Part shown: positions 6,703-15,413 of the stretch, piece after piece
Numbering within the stretch: position 1 is the first letter of the stretch
How the letters are laid out: each line of letters starts with the position of its first letter
Virus record (IMG/VR): IMGVR_UViG_3300031976_000544
Location: 1 to 22,415 of that record
DNA: 22,415 nucleotides
Direction: 5' to 3' (one strand)
Source: a virus
Notes under the pieces: model-generated
Seen by the model: only the letters and a program-made list of their open reading frames with translations
Databases searched by the model: none
Told to the model about the DNA's origin: nothing
Made by a program: the position numbers and the translations under genes

Positions 6703-8556
6703 TTATGTCACCAACGCTATCGCTCTAAGTTCTTTAATTCTTGGTGGTTCTGCACTGTTTGTTCCCTGCATAACAATCTTAATTTGAAATGATATAAACT
6801 CATCTAAAGGATCACCAATACCATCGTCTGTAACACCAGCAGTGTAAATATACTCTTGGAAATCATCTACATCAGCTGATGCTGGTGTATCGTTATCATC
6901 AACACCAGTTGTGTTAAAGAATGTGTATCCAAGATCATCAAAATCAGTTGCATCATCTGTTCTTAAAATCTTAAACATAAGTTTAATTTCAGATGTTGAA
7001 GGTCTATGTGCAGAAAGTAATACTTTGATAGCTGTAGCAGGATTTTCAAGAGTTACTTTCTTTGTAAGATAAATTGCTGCGTTGTTATCTCCCTCTGGTT
7101 CAGTAGAAGCAACGAAATCGGTTGTAGGAAAAACATCAGAAGAAGAATCTATGTTATCTATCATATTTTGAACCGCAACAAAAGAGCAACGTGTTAAATC
7201 AATAACAGGAGATAAGTTTTGATTTGAAGATGATAATGTAATCGGCATCTCAAAAGATTTTGCACCGCTCATCTCATTTGTTTCATTAATTTGTGAAGCA
7301 ATCATTTGAGGTGTTTCAAACTTAATATTTTCATTTAGATCATATCCTACAGCATTTGATAAAGTACTTTTAATAAATGATGTTTGACTTCCACTTCGAC
7401 TTGTAGCGGTAGTTGATTGTATTTTTGCAGAAAGTTTAGCATTTGGAAATTCTAGTTTTCCAATCAAAGACTTACCAGCATCCATTGCATTATTTTCTGA
7501 AACCACCACTGCACCACCACCATTTTCAGCTAAACCAGTTCCAGAAATTACAGGAGTAGTGCTTAATGTAACAGTATAAGATTCCATACCTATATTAGAA
7601 ATACTGGTGTGTGTTTTATTAACTTCCGTCAAAGGAACTTTATGTATTTGATAAAGTTCTACAGTTGCTCCGTCAGCATGAGTTGCAGCAGTTGTACCGT
7701 CTTGTCCTCTAGTAATGACAGATACAGAATTTTCACTTATAGTAGTATACTTCATAATTTCATCATCAATTTTTATAAAATATTCACTCGCAGCTGTGAT
7801 TGAAAACTTACCAGAAGTATCATCAAAGTTAGTTCCACTCGTAAGAGTTAATGTTGTGGCAGTGGCAGTTATAGCACCATTCAGCGTTGTAGATGCACCA
7901 GATTTAGCACCTGATATAGTTACATTATTATTCGTAGAATACATTCCATGTGGCAAAAATGTATTAACTTTCAATTCTGTATTTCCATTTGTAAAAGTAA
8001 GAGGGTTAGATGGCAATTGTTTATTAAGAACTGCATTATTTTGTAAAGTAACTGTTCCATCAGTTCCAGTGGTGAACTTAGCTGCTTTAATTGTAAATTT
8101 CAAATCTTCTGTAGGGGATTCAGCCCAAGTAGAATTATTAGAAGATTTAAAAAGAACACCAGCATGAGGTTGTGTTGAAATATTTCTACTTCCACCAATT
8201 TCTTGATCTCCAAGATTAGTTATCCATATTTTATAATCTGGTAAATGTGTTTTAACTACAAGAGCATATTCTGTATTTTCTTGCACGTACACAGGAGAGT
8301 CAAAAGTAAATGTTGTTGATGTAGCAGCAGTTAAATCTACATTAACACTGCTTGAATGAAGTGTTAGTCTACTAAATGGTAAAACTTTTCTGCCGGGATA
8401 ACCATTTATCATATTTCTAATTTCTATAGTAATTGGTAATGACTCATGTTTAGCAGCAAAATATAAATCTACCGAAGTAATAAATCTTCCTCCAGCAAAA
8501 TCTACATCTTCAGATTGTATTGAAAAACTTTGTGCTAATGGCTGCCCCTGTCTCAT
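6703..8556 (-). CDS. Virion structural protein, split-off C-terminal part of a DUF4815-type protein, 617 aa
   Basis: The protein starts MRQGQPLAQSFSIQSEDV. The first 160 residues (PLAQSF, FITSVDLYFAAKHESLPITI, ENTEYALVVKTHLPDYKIWI) match a module that, in marine T4-like phages as I remember them, follows directly after the DUF4815 region within one giant polypeptide. The middle (residues about 210-320) is beta-rich with SGAKSGAS and TATATTLTLTSGTNF segments. The C-terminal part (SFVAVQNMIDNI, AAIYLTKKVTLENPATAIKV, LLSAHRPSTSEIKLMFKIL) is also typical of that family. Here it has its own ATG, overlapping the upstream stop by four bases (ATGA), with AGGA about eight bases before it, so translation is probably coupled. 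A baseplate-to-fibre connector role is inferred from position between genes 8 and the fibres. Confidence 0.8.
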   Translation of the reverse strand: MRQGQPLAQSFSIQSEDVDFAGGRFITSVDLYFAAKHESLPITIEIRNMINGYPGRKVLPFSRLTLHSSSVNVDLTAATSTTFTFDSPVYVQENTEYALVVKTHLPDYKIWITNLGDQEIGGSRNISTQPHAGVLFKSSNNSTWAESPTEDLKFTIKAAKFTTGTDGTVTLQNNAVLNKQLPSNPLTFTNGNTELKVNTFLPHGMYSTNNNVTISGAKSGASTTLNGAITATATTLTLTSGTNFDDTSGKFSITAASEYFIKIDDEIMKYTTISENSVSVITRGQDGTTAATHADGATVELYQIHKVPLTEVNKTHTSISNIGMESYTVTLSTTPVISGTGLAENGGGAVVVSENNAMDAGKSLIGKLEFPNAKLSAKIQSTTATSRSGSQTSFIKSTLSNAVGYDLNENIKFETPQMIASQINETNEMSGAKSFEMPITLSSSNQNLSPVIDLTRCSFVAVQNMIDNIDSSSDVFPTTDFVASTEPEGDNNAAIYLTKKVTLENPATAIKVLLSAHRPSTSEIKLMFKILRTDDATDFDDLGYTFFNTTGVDDNDTPASADVDDFQEYIYTAGVTDDGIGDPLDEFISFQIKIVMQGTNSAEPPRIKELRAIALVT

Positions 8557-11500
8557 TGTTTTATTCCTATAACATCCAATTCTTTAGGCAGTTGATCTGC
8601 TATTTTGTCTGATTCCATTTCCTTAATAAAATTACTTAAAGCTATTTGCATGGTTGGATAAGGACTTTTCCCTGCTAAGTTATATCCTAATGCTCTCCTA
8701 CCTCGTACAGTTCGATATCCATCGACTGTGTATGTTGCAGTTTCTTTGACATCAAAGTTAAAGACAAATTGTTTTTGAAGTAAATAAACTATTGAGTTAA
8801 TTGTAACTATATCACCAGTGTCAGAAAGTAATGTATCACCAACTACAAGATCACTTACAGAACTCCAGTTACCATCTCCAGTAACCATTATCTCTGTATG
8901 CGACACTCCAAGTATACCATTAATTCTAACAACATTAACATAATCGACTGCGACTTCGCAAACTGTGCCAGATGTAAGAGGCCCATCAAGTTCTTCAAAA
9001 TTGGCAACTTTATCTCCAACTTCTATAAACTCAATAGGTTTGGTAGACCCATCGGCCATTGCGATAAGAGAACCAGCAACAAAGCAACCGCCGCCACTAT
9101 CACTACCACTATCATCACCGCCGGGATCGCCTGAAGCAGTATCCCCAGGGGCCCCAAAAGCACTTGAACTAAAAGAAAATGAGGTATCATCTACGCCAAC
9201 ACCAACACCAATATCTACACCAAACTGATCCCCTGCAAAGCTTGCCGCATAGGTATCATTAGCAGGATCACCGCCGGCATCTTGAGATATTCTTCTACCA
9301 CCAAAATAACCTCTATATCTTCTTGCATATGTTACTTCATTTATATCTTCTGCTACAATTATAGCATTTTTTGTAGCAATAATGGTTTCTTGAGAAGTTT
9401 CAAGAAGACCATTAGCATGATAAATAGTTTGTGCAGCAGTTATTGGGTCACGATCAAGTCTATTTACAGGACTTGAAGTAATTCTAAATTGTATTTCTCC
9501 AGCTGGAAATTGTGGATTACCAAATTGTTTTGGATTAGGAATTGAAAAAGTCCCAAGTGCTGAACCAACAGAATTTGTAATTAATTGACTTCCTTTTATT
9601 GGTGTTGTATCTGTACTATACGTAGAGTTTAATGGTGTTACAAAAGAACTGACATTAAATCCACCAAAAAATACATATACTTTAGTATTTGGTTTTAATT
9701 GACTGGCTTCAAATACTATATCTCTTACCCTACAATAAGGAACTAATCCTCTTGATATAACTTTACTACCTTGTGATTCTCTATCAATTTGAGCAAGAAC
9801 TGCTGATGAAATTGTTGTTTGCCCAGAACTAGTACGATACGTTTCTACAGCTCTTACTACTTCTCCACTTTGATCTTTTACAAAATCTCCATCGGTTTCA
9901 GAAACACCAGACCATTGAGATTCCCAACTATTCCAAATAGTTCCTATTTGATTTTTTACAGCACTAACAACCGCATCGAAATTACCATCCACATTAACTA
10001 TAACTTCTGGAGCAACAGCAGTCTCAAACCACTCATCACTATCTGGTTTTAAATGTAAATCGCCTATCCAAGAAAATGTATGAAAAGTTGCAACTCTTTC
10101 TATAGTTGAAGCATAAGGTTGTTCTACAATTGTTTCTTCTGTATAAGGAAGAGTTAATAAACTTCCTGTTCTCTGATATCCAGCTGATGTTCTTTCGCTG
10201 GTACTAGTGGCATTTTCTGACAATCTAGTAGCGTTCATGTGATGTTGAGGACGTAATTCATTATTTTCCATATCAATGGAGTTTTTATAATCTTTATGAA
10301 CAGTGTCACCTATACGATGACCATCAAAATTATCAACTACAAATCCAGCTTTAAATCTGTTTAATCCGTTAACATCTGTTGTCTCAAAAGACTCTGCATC
10401 TCTTTCTAGCATATTAAGAGCTGTATAATATTCAACATGATCAAGTCTTGATTCTATTTTACCAATATCTTTCATGGTAAATCTTTGATATCTTTTTCTT
10501 GCTACAATAACTTTTCTTGGATCAGGAGTATATGCTGGAAGAAAAACATCAAATAATCTCATTCCAATATCTGGAACTGTAGGTAAGCTAGGATTTTCGG
10601 ATGAAACTCCTTCATGCACAGTAATCTCTCCATTTTCGCCTAAATGAATACTAGTCATTTTTGGAAGAAAATATTCAAAATCACTTTGAACCAAAGAACC
10701 TGGCTTTGGAAAATCTGCTGTAGACGATCCTGTCCCACTAAATACCCTACTATTAAAATTAAAAGAATTTCCAGTTATTTCATCAACAACAGAAAGTGTA
10801 TCTGATGTTCCAGTAATATTTGCAACTCTAGGTCTGAAATCATAAGTATCTTGAAGTGGAAACAGACCTGTAGGTTTTTGTGAATCTGGATCAACTTTTG
10901 TTGCAGCATACTGTGGTATATCATCATACGTCATTCGTAATGCAACGTCTGTATATGAGTCTACAGTCATCAAGTCTCCCGACCCATGTTCCATGTAATC
11001 GTAAACTATTAATAGTCTACCAGTTGGTGTAGATGAACCAGCTTTTATTACAATTCGAGCAATATCATAAAAATTATCTCTCATTCCTGTATCAAGAGCA
11101 TATCTATTTGTAATTGCTATACTTCCATCCGTAACTTCTGAAATAGTTGCAGTCGCACCAGAAGACGAACCAGTAATTGTGTCAGAAGTTGTAAAGTCTG
11201 TTGGAGTTAAAGCTACATAACTCATAGGAGAAGTTGTATCAATTACTCTTCCTGTTGCTTTAGTGACTGACCCTGTAATTTTCTCGCCTCTTGTAAATGT
11301 TCCACTAATGTCTGTTAAAGTTAAACTAGGAGCAGTTGCATCTGAACTAGTGCTTTCAGAATCAAAGACTGCAACGAGATTAAATACATCAGCCCTACCA
11401 AGAGAAATTGTTTTATCAGTAGGTCTAGTACCAAACGCATCAGTTGCACCAGTTGAAACTTTAACTTGTTTCATAAGATTAACAGTTTTATTTTTCTGTA

Positions 11501-13841
11501 TGACTGAAGTTTTAAGAATTGTTGCAGTTAATTTAACCTTTGCAGAATCACCTAAAATAGTAGCATCAGTTATAGTTAATGAACCACTACCAGTGCCAGA
11601 AACTTTACCAGATATACTTACAATATCACCTTGAGCTCCTGTACCATCTCCTGCTGTAAGGATAGACATTGTATAATCTCTTTCTGAATGACCAAGAAAA
11701 GCTTCATTAGTACCAGCATTAAATGTTACTACACCAGAACCATTTGTCGTTCCTACAAACTGTCTCCTAACAGTATATTGTGTATCAGTTGCACCATCGT
11801 TAGTCGCAGTTAAGAGTGTTTTAATAACCTTCTTTGGAAGTTTATATAAAGATATATTTTTTTCTGTTTCTTTTAATTTTGCAGCCTCAGTAACAAATCC
11901 CTCTTGAATAAGTAAACCACCTGTTGTTTCTAACTCAATCCCACCTGTTCCATTTTCAAGTGAGATATCAGCAAATACGTTTGTTAATTGTTCAGTAACA
12001 AAATCAGCAGTAAAGTCTTGACCAGAATCATCATCGTCCATAAAGACTTGTCTAAAGTCAACAAAACTAAATGTTTCAATTTTTGAAATTGTAATATCAA
12101 CATTACCAGAGGTTTCTATAATACCTCCTGTTTCTGCTGAATCAGAAGCTGTAACCTTTTCACCAGAACTAAACGTACCAACAACATTTGTTAAATTAAC
12201 ACTTGTTGTTGATGTTCCATCTTTAAATACAAAACCAGTTGCACCAGAAGTAACACCTTTAATTTGAACACCACCATTTGCATGACTTGCTAAAAGAGTA
12301 GGACTAGGAGTACCACTCAAAGTTAATTTTGTAAATGGTTGTAAGTCAAACATAAACAATTTATATTGTGAATCAAAATTTGTCGCACTTGCTCCAGCAG
12401 TTCCAGAATGAAATTCTATTGCACGAGCTTTTCCTACACCAATTAAATTTCCATTGGCCGCACCTCTAGTTGTATTAAAAGCATCGTAGAACTCTATTTT
12501 TTTAAACGTAGTAGTTTCACCAGTAACAAATGTTATATCAGGAGTTCCGTATACATTTGTAATAAAAGCAAAATTACCTACATCAAAAGATGTAACACCA
12601 GCATTAACAGTTTCAAAATCCCTTGCTTTTTTTACATCTTTAACGGTATGTGCAAGTTTTTCAACTTCATATCCTTTAATATATGCTTTGCCTGGAGTAA
12701 TACGAAAAGCTAATAAATCTGAACTTGGAGTATTACCATCATCCGTTAAACTTCCAGTTGTCAAGGAACGATTTTGATAAATGCCATTATAGTTTAAAGA
12801 ATCATTGTCAAGACACTCTCTTACTTCAGTTTGAAAAGGACGAACTGTATAATCACCAGATTCTTCTGCTGTTCTTCGAGCTAAAGCTTCTTCTAAAATA
12901 GAATACTCTGTATTTCTAACAAGACTCTGAATAACTCCCTCTTTAACATCCATCAATTCTACAAAATTAGAATCTGCTGTAGAAGACCTTGTAAGTTTTG
13001 ATAATGCTAATGAGATTTTAAGTCTGTGAGCACCCTTTGCAGCAAAGTTGTTTGAACCAGTAGCATTATCAAGTAAAGTTGTATCTGACTCTGGAGTAAG
13101 AAGTGTTTCTGTTACAGTAAACCCAACACGATTAGAAGGATTAGTGGTATAAGGGTCTAGTACTAAAGTCTCTTCAGAGCAAGTAACAAAATGTCCTCTT
13201 ACATAATAAACACCAGAATCAATTTTTACAGCAGACCCTATTCTTGCTGCTGGGCCTGTCGCACTTGAAAGGTTAGCAACTGTGTCTGTCGCAGTTTGAC
13301 CCTCTACAGTTGCTTTAAATGAAGAGGTAAATGTTGTGGCAGACGCTACTCCAGAAGAATAACTTGAAGTATGAGTTATACCAGCATTTGCAGAAATATT
13401 TTCTCCATCTGCAAAAACTGTAGTTACGTTATCCGTTCCTGTTTTAACATAATCGATATGAAGAAGTGCTTGGTCTGTTGACGTTGCCGCAGTAAATCCA
13501 ATAACTTGAGCAGTAACACCAGTAGTAGCTCCAGTGATTGTAACAGGAGTTGTTGAATTAAAATATTGAGATGGATCAATTTGTTCTGATGCAAAACTAG
13601 ATGCAAGTTTTAATGTAAAAAAATTATTATTAAAAGACAACTGGCCAGGCACAACCATTGCACCTTCTTTGAAAATATGACTTCCATGTTTTTCAATTTG
13701 ATTTTGAAGAACAGATTGTAATTGTGTTAACTCTCTAGCTTGTATTGCAAAGCCAGGACGAAATAATGTTCGTTTAAAATTGTCTGTCTCATCAAAATCA
13801 TCATAATAAGGAGAAACATTTAAATCAGTTTTTTGTGCCAC
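8553..13841 (-). CDS. Giant DUF4815-type baseplate/tail structural protein with C-terminal Hint domain, 1762 aa
   Basis: The start is GTG, with GGAG about ten bases upstream, two bases after the gp8 stop. Residues 10-65 (SPYYDDFDETDNFKRTLFRPG, minus the last residue, ARELTQLQ, KHGSHIFKEGAMVVPG) are the hallmark N-terminus of DUF4815. Residues 209-230 (SGVYYVRGHFVTC) continue it. Several beta modules with TSGATG turns follow, then the conserved DDIPQYAATK, DFRPRVANITG, and MKDIGKIESRLDHVEYYTAL with GLNRFKAGFVVDNFDGH. After YARRYRGYFGGRR comes a Gly/Asp/Ser-rich linker and a Hint domain from Cys1586, then a 50-residue tail. Marine phage homologues are large structural proteins in the tail. Position after gene 8 fits T4 genes 9-11. 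Whether the Hint domain cleaves the chain is unknown. Confidence 0.85.
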   Translation of the reverse strand: MAQKTDLNVSPYYDDFDETDNFKRTLFRPGFAIQARELTQLQSVLQNQIEKHGSHIFKEGAMVVPGQLSFNNNFFTLKLASSFASEQIDPSQYFNSTTPVTITGATTGVTAQVIGFTAATSTDQALLHIDYVKTGTDNVTTVFADGENISANAGITHTSSYSSGVASATTFTSSFKATVEGQTATDTVANLSSATGPAARIGSAVKIDSGVYYVRGHFVTCSEETLVLDPYTTNPSNRVGFTVTETLLTPESDTTLLDNATGSNNFAAKGAHRLKISLALSKLTRSSTADSNFVELMDVKEGVIQSLVRNTEYSILEEALARRTAEESGDYTVRPFQTEVRECLDNDSLNYNGIYQNRSLTTGSLTDDGNTPSSDLLAFRITPGKAYIKGYEVEKLAHTVKDVKKARDFETVNAGVTSFDVGNFAFITNVYGTPDITFVTGETTTFKKIEFYDAFNTTRGAANGNLIGVGKARAIEFHSGTAGASATNFDSQYKLFMFDLQPFTKLTLSGTPSPTLLASHANGGVQIKGVTSGATGFVFKDGTSTTSVNLTNVVGTFSSGEKVTASDSAETGGIIETSGNVDITISKIETFSFVDFRQVFMDDDDSGQDFTADFVTEQLTNVFADISLENGTGGIELETTGGLLIQEGFVTEAAKLKETEKNISLYKLPKKVIKTLLTATNDGATDTQYTVRRQFVGTTNGSGVVTFNAGTNEAFLGHSERDYTMSILTAGDGTGAQGDIVSISGKVSGTGSGSLTITDATILGDSAKVKLTATILKTSVIQKNKTVNLMKQVKVSTGATDAFGTRPTDKTISLGRADVFNLVAVFDSESTSSDATAPSLTLTDISGTFTRGEKITGSVTKATGRVIDTTSPMSYVALTPTDFTTSDTITGSSSGATATISEVTDGSIAITNRYALDTGMRDNFYDIARIVIKAGSSTPTGRLLIVYDYMEHGSGDLMTVDSYTDVALRMTYDDIPQYAATKVDPDSQKPTGLFPLQDTYDFRPRVANITGTSDTLSVVDEITGNSFNFNSRVFSGTGSSTADFPKPGSLVQSDFEYFLPKMTSIHLGENGEITVHEGVSSENPSLPTVPDIGMRLFDVFLPAYTPDPRKVIVARKRYQRFTMKDIGKIESRLDHVEYYTALNMLERDAESFETTDVNGLNRFKAGFVVDNFDGHRIGDTVHKDYKNSIDMENNELRPQHHMNATRLSENATSTSERTSAGYQRTGSLLTLPYTEETIVEQPYASTIERVATFHTFSWIGDLHLKPDSDEWFETAVAPEVIVNVDGNFDAVVSAVKNQIGTIWNSWESQWSGVSETDGDFVKDQSGEVVRAVETYRTSSGQTTISSAVLAQIDRESQGSKVISRGLVPYCRVRDIVFEASQLKPNTKVYVFFGGFNVSSFVTPLNSTYSTDTTPIKGSQLITNSVGSALGTFSIPNPKQFGNPQFPAGEIQFRITSSPVNRLDRDPITAAQTIYHANGLLETSQETIIATKNAIIVAEDINEVTYARRYRGYFGGRRISQDAGGDPANDTYAASFAGDQFGVDIGVGVGVDDTSFSFSSSAFGAPGDTASGDPGGDDSGSDSGGGCFVAGSLIAMADGSTKPIEFIEVGDKVANFEELDGPLTSGTVCEVAVDYVNVVRINGILGVSHTEIMVTGDGNWSSVSDLVVGDTLLSDTGDIVTINSIVYLLQKQFVFNFDVKETATYTVDGYRTVRGRRALGYNLAGKSPYPTMQIALSNFIKEMESDKIADQLPKELDVIGIKQ
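8706..9086 (-). other. Hint (intein/hedgehog-like) domain, residues 1586-1712 of the DUF4815 protein
   Basis: The segment opens with Cys1586 in CFVAGSLIAMADGSTKPIEF, followed by IEVGDKVANF: the standard Hint N-terminal block, with Cys as first residue and an ADG turn. A block-B-like region (LGVSHTEIMVTGDGNW) has a His at residue 1648 but Gly, not Thr, three places before it. SDLVVGDTLL follows. The C-terminal block (FNFDVKETATYTVDGYRTV) is clear, yet the next residues are Arg-Gly (1713-1714) where splicing inteins have His-Asn. N-terminal thioester chemistry could remain, while Asn cyclisation could not occur. There is no homing endonuclease. The linker before Cys1586 is very flexible (SGDPGGDDSGSDSGGG). 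Confidence 0.85.
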
Positions 13842-13842
13842 T

Positions 13843-15333
13843 TTAGAACTCCACTATAACTTTAATATCTTCGGTTTGGTCTGTCGATCTTGAAATTGGT
13901 TTTCTTTGTTCTCTGTAAATTATATTACCACTATCAGGCTCTAGTTCTGGATTTGCATGACCATCAGTAAAAGTTATAGTGTTACTACCAGCCAAGGTAA
14001 CAGCAGAGTCAGAAGATGCATCTGGTGTTCCAGTTGCTCCAGAGGTTGCACCAGTTACCGTTGCATCAGTGCTGAACGCAACATAAGCACCAGTTGAACT
14101 ATTTGTTCCATAGTCTGCAAATCTTTCCTGAGAGTAATAAAGAATTTTAAGAGTGCTATCCCATTCAACAACTCTACCAATCGCACCAGTTGTTGCTTGA
14201 GAGATTTTTTCATCTGCTTGAAAAGTGCCGGGCGACCCACTAAATTGCATAGCGTAAGTGGTTCTAAATGATGTTGCAGTTCCTACAGTAGATGTTCCAA
14301 ACGTGGTAGGGTCAGCAACCAGATTAATGTTTCTGAAATCGTTACCAGTTAGAAAGTCATCATTGTCAGCACCCTCAAGTGTAGTTTGCATCATTACATA
14401 ATGACCGCCAAGTTGAGCTGCATTATCAGAACCATGTCCACCTTTAGGACTTATAACAACTGAGATAGCTGCACCAGAACCACCGATTGCAGAAGCAGAA
14501 CTTAAAGATGTATCGGAGAATGTAAAACCAGAACCAAGATTAACTGTTCCAAATGTGTATCCAGCACCAGCTTGTTGCACACCTGTATTACCAGTTGATA
14601 CTGCTGAGATAACATTACTTGAAACTGTGATTTTTACAATTGCACCACTTGATGTTCCTTGACTTGTTCCATCTCCATAAACAGCTGCATAGTATGTGCC
14701 GTTTGTCAAACCACTTCCAGTGTTTGTAACTATGATTGATTCAATCGCACCATCAGTTGCAGCAGCAGATACCGTACTGTCTGTAGATACTGGCATAAAA
14801 TCTGTTGTCATAAATGTTGCTTGTTGAGATGCACTAATGGTATAAAGATACTTTAATGTGTACCCACCTAGAACAAAACTTGATGTTGATTCAGATGTAG
14901 GTTCTGCACCACTATAAGCACTTCCACCATTGTTGTCAAGAACAAGATAAACACGATTGTCTGAAGTTCTAAAATAGAATGTAGAATCAAATATGTTTGT
15001 CGCACCAGAGGTTGTGGTATTTGATGCACTAATATTATGTTCGTACATATCAAAGGTTGTACTGTTTGCCCAATCTCTACGAGGAATTACTTTTGATATA
15101 TTAGATGTCGTAATCTTCTTTGCAGCAATAGCAGAGTCCCAAGTGTAAAACTCACTACTAATATCATCTGCTGGAGTAGGTGGAGAGTCATCAGACCCAC
15201 CAGACGTTCCAGAGGTGAACGGCATCGACTTACCTATCATAAGATAATACACTGTTGCAGAGGCTTCACTGAACGACTCAAAAAACTGAGTGGCATTATG
15301 TTGCCTAAATTTCTCTGTAATAATTGCTGTCAT
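13843..15333 (-). CDS. 8: gp8-like baseplate wedge protein, 496 aa
   Basis: The N-terminus (MTAIITEKFRQHNATQFFES, then YYLMIGKSMPF) and the C-terminus (DSGNIIYREQRKPISRSTDQ, then EDIKVIVEF) are clear signatures of the gp8 family as found in marine T4-like phages. T4 gp8, 334 residues, is a dimeric wedge subunit that joins gp6, gp7 and gp10; this homologue is longer, with added beta segments including GSGLTNGTYYAAVYGDG and a stretch with TSGATG turns near residues 365-440. VIPRRDWANSTTFDMYEHN near residue 85 also fits. GAGGA at 15341-15345, seven bases upstream, and a late promoter box at 15358-15365 support the start. It is followed after one base by the GTG of the DUF4815 protein. Confidence 0.9.
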   Translation of the reverse strand: MTAIITEKFRQHNATQFFESFSEASATVYYLMIGKSMPFTSGTSGGSDDSPPTPADDISSEFYTWDSAIAAKKITTSNISKVIPRRDWANSTTFDMYEHNISASNTTTSGATNIFDSTFYFRTSDNRVYLVLDNNGGSAYSGAEPTSESTSSFVLGGYTLKYLYTISASQQATFMTTDFMPVSTDSTVSAAATDGAIESIIVTNTGSGLTNGTYYAAVYGDGTSQGTSSGAIVKITVSSNVISAVSTGNTGVQQAGAGYTFGTVNLGSGFTFSDTSLSSASAIGGSGAAISVVISPKGGHGSDNAAQLGGHYVMMQTTLEGADNDDFLTGNDFRNINLVADPTTFGTSTVGTATSFRTTYAMQFSGSPGTFQADEKISQATTGAIGRVVEWDSTLKILYYSQERFADYGTNSSTGAYVAFSTDATVTGATSGATGTPDASSDSAVTLAGSNTITFTDGHANPELEPDSGNIIYREQRKPISRSTDQTEDIKVIVEF

Positions 15334-15357
15334 TTTTTTGTCCTCTATATCTTCTTT

Positions 15358-15365
15358 TATTTATA
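15358..15365 (-). promoter_or_regulatory. T4-type late promoter before gene 8
   Basis: An exact TATAAATA box on the minus strand, 24 bases upstream of the gene 8 ATG. It lies in the largest intergenic gap here (80 bases), with the ribosome binding site GAGGA between it and the gene. It should drive gene 8 and the giant downstream genes. Confidence 0.75.
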
Positions 15366-15370
15366 CTCAC

Positions 15371-15392
15371 TAATAAATGAAATTATTTATTA
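15371..15392 (-). other. AT-only inverted repeat between the 1503-aa gene and gene 8
   Basis: TAATAAAT and ATTTATTA form a perfect 8-base inverted repeat with a six-base loop. It lies just upstream of the late promoter box. All stem pairs are A-T and no T-run follows on the transcribed strand, so it is a poor candidate for a terminator. It could be a weak hairpin at the end of the upstream transcript, or chance in AT-rich DNA. Confidence 0.3.
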
Positions 15393-15413
15393 ATTACATT
15401 ATACCTGTTTTGT

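Noticed and set aside
8553-8565. Possible -1 frameshift joining the 1762- and 617-residue proteins
   Set aside because: The minus strand reads ATA AAA CAA TGA, and an AAA slip into the -1 frame is possible, but there is no classical slippery heptamer or evident downstream structure. The ATGA overlap with AGGA upstream is explained by translational coupling.
9084-9086. A fully active splicing intein
   Set aside because: The C-terminal His-Asn and a following Cys, Ser or Thr are missing (Arg-Gly-Arg instead), and no homing endonuclease is present. A Hint domain with partial activity is the more careful reading.
8965-9228. Plus-strand open frame opposite the linker and Hint region
   Set aside because: It is the antisense image of the Gly/Asp/Ser-rich linker (Pro/Ser runs), with no initiation signals; no plus-strand gene is supported anywhere in the window.
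15371-15392. Rho-independent terminator after the 1503-residue gene
   Set aside because: The inverted repeat is only A-T pairs and is not followed by a T-run on the transcribed strand.
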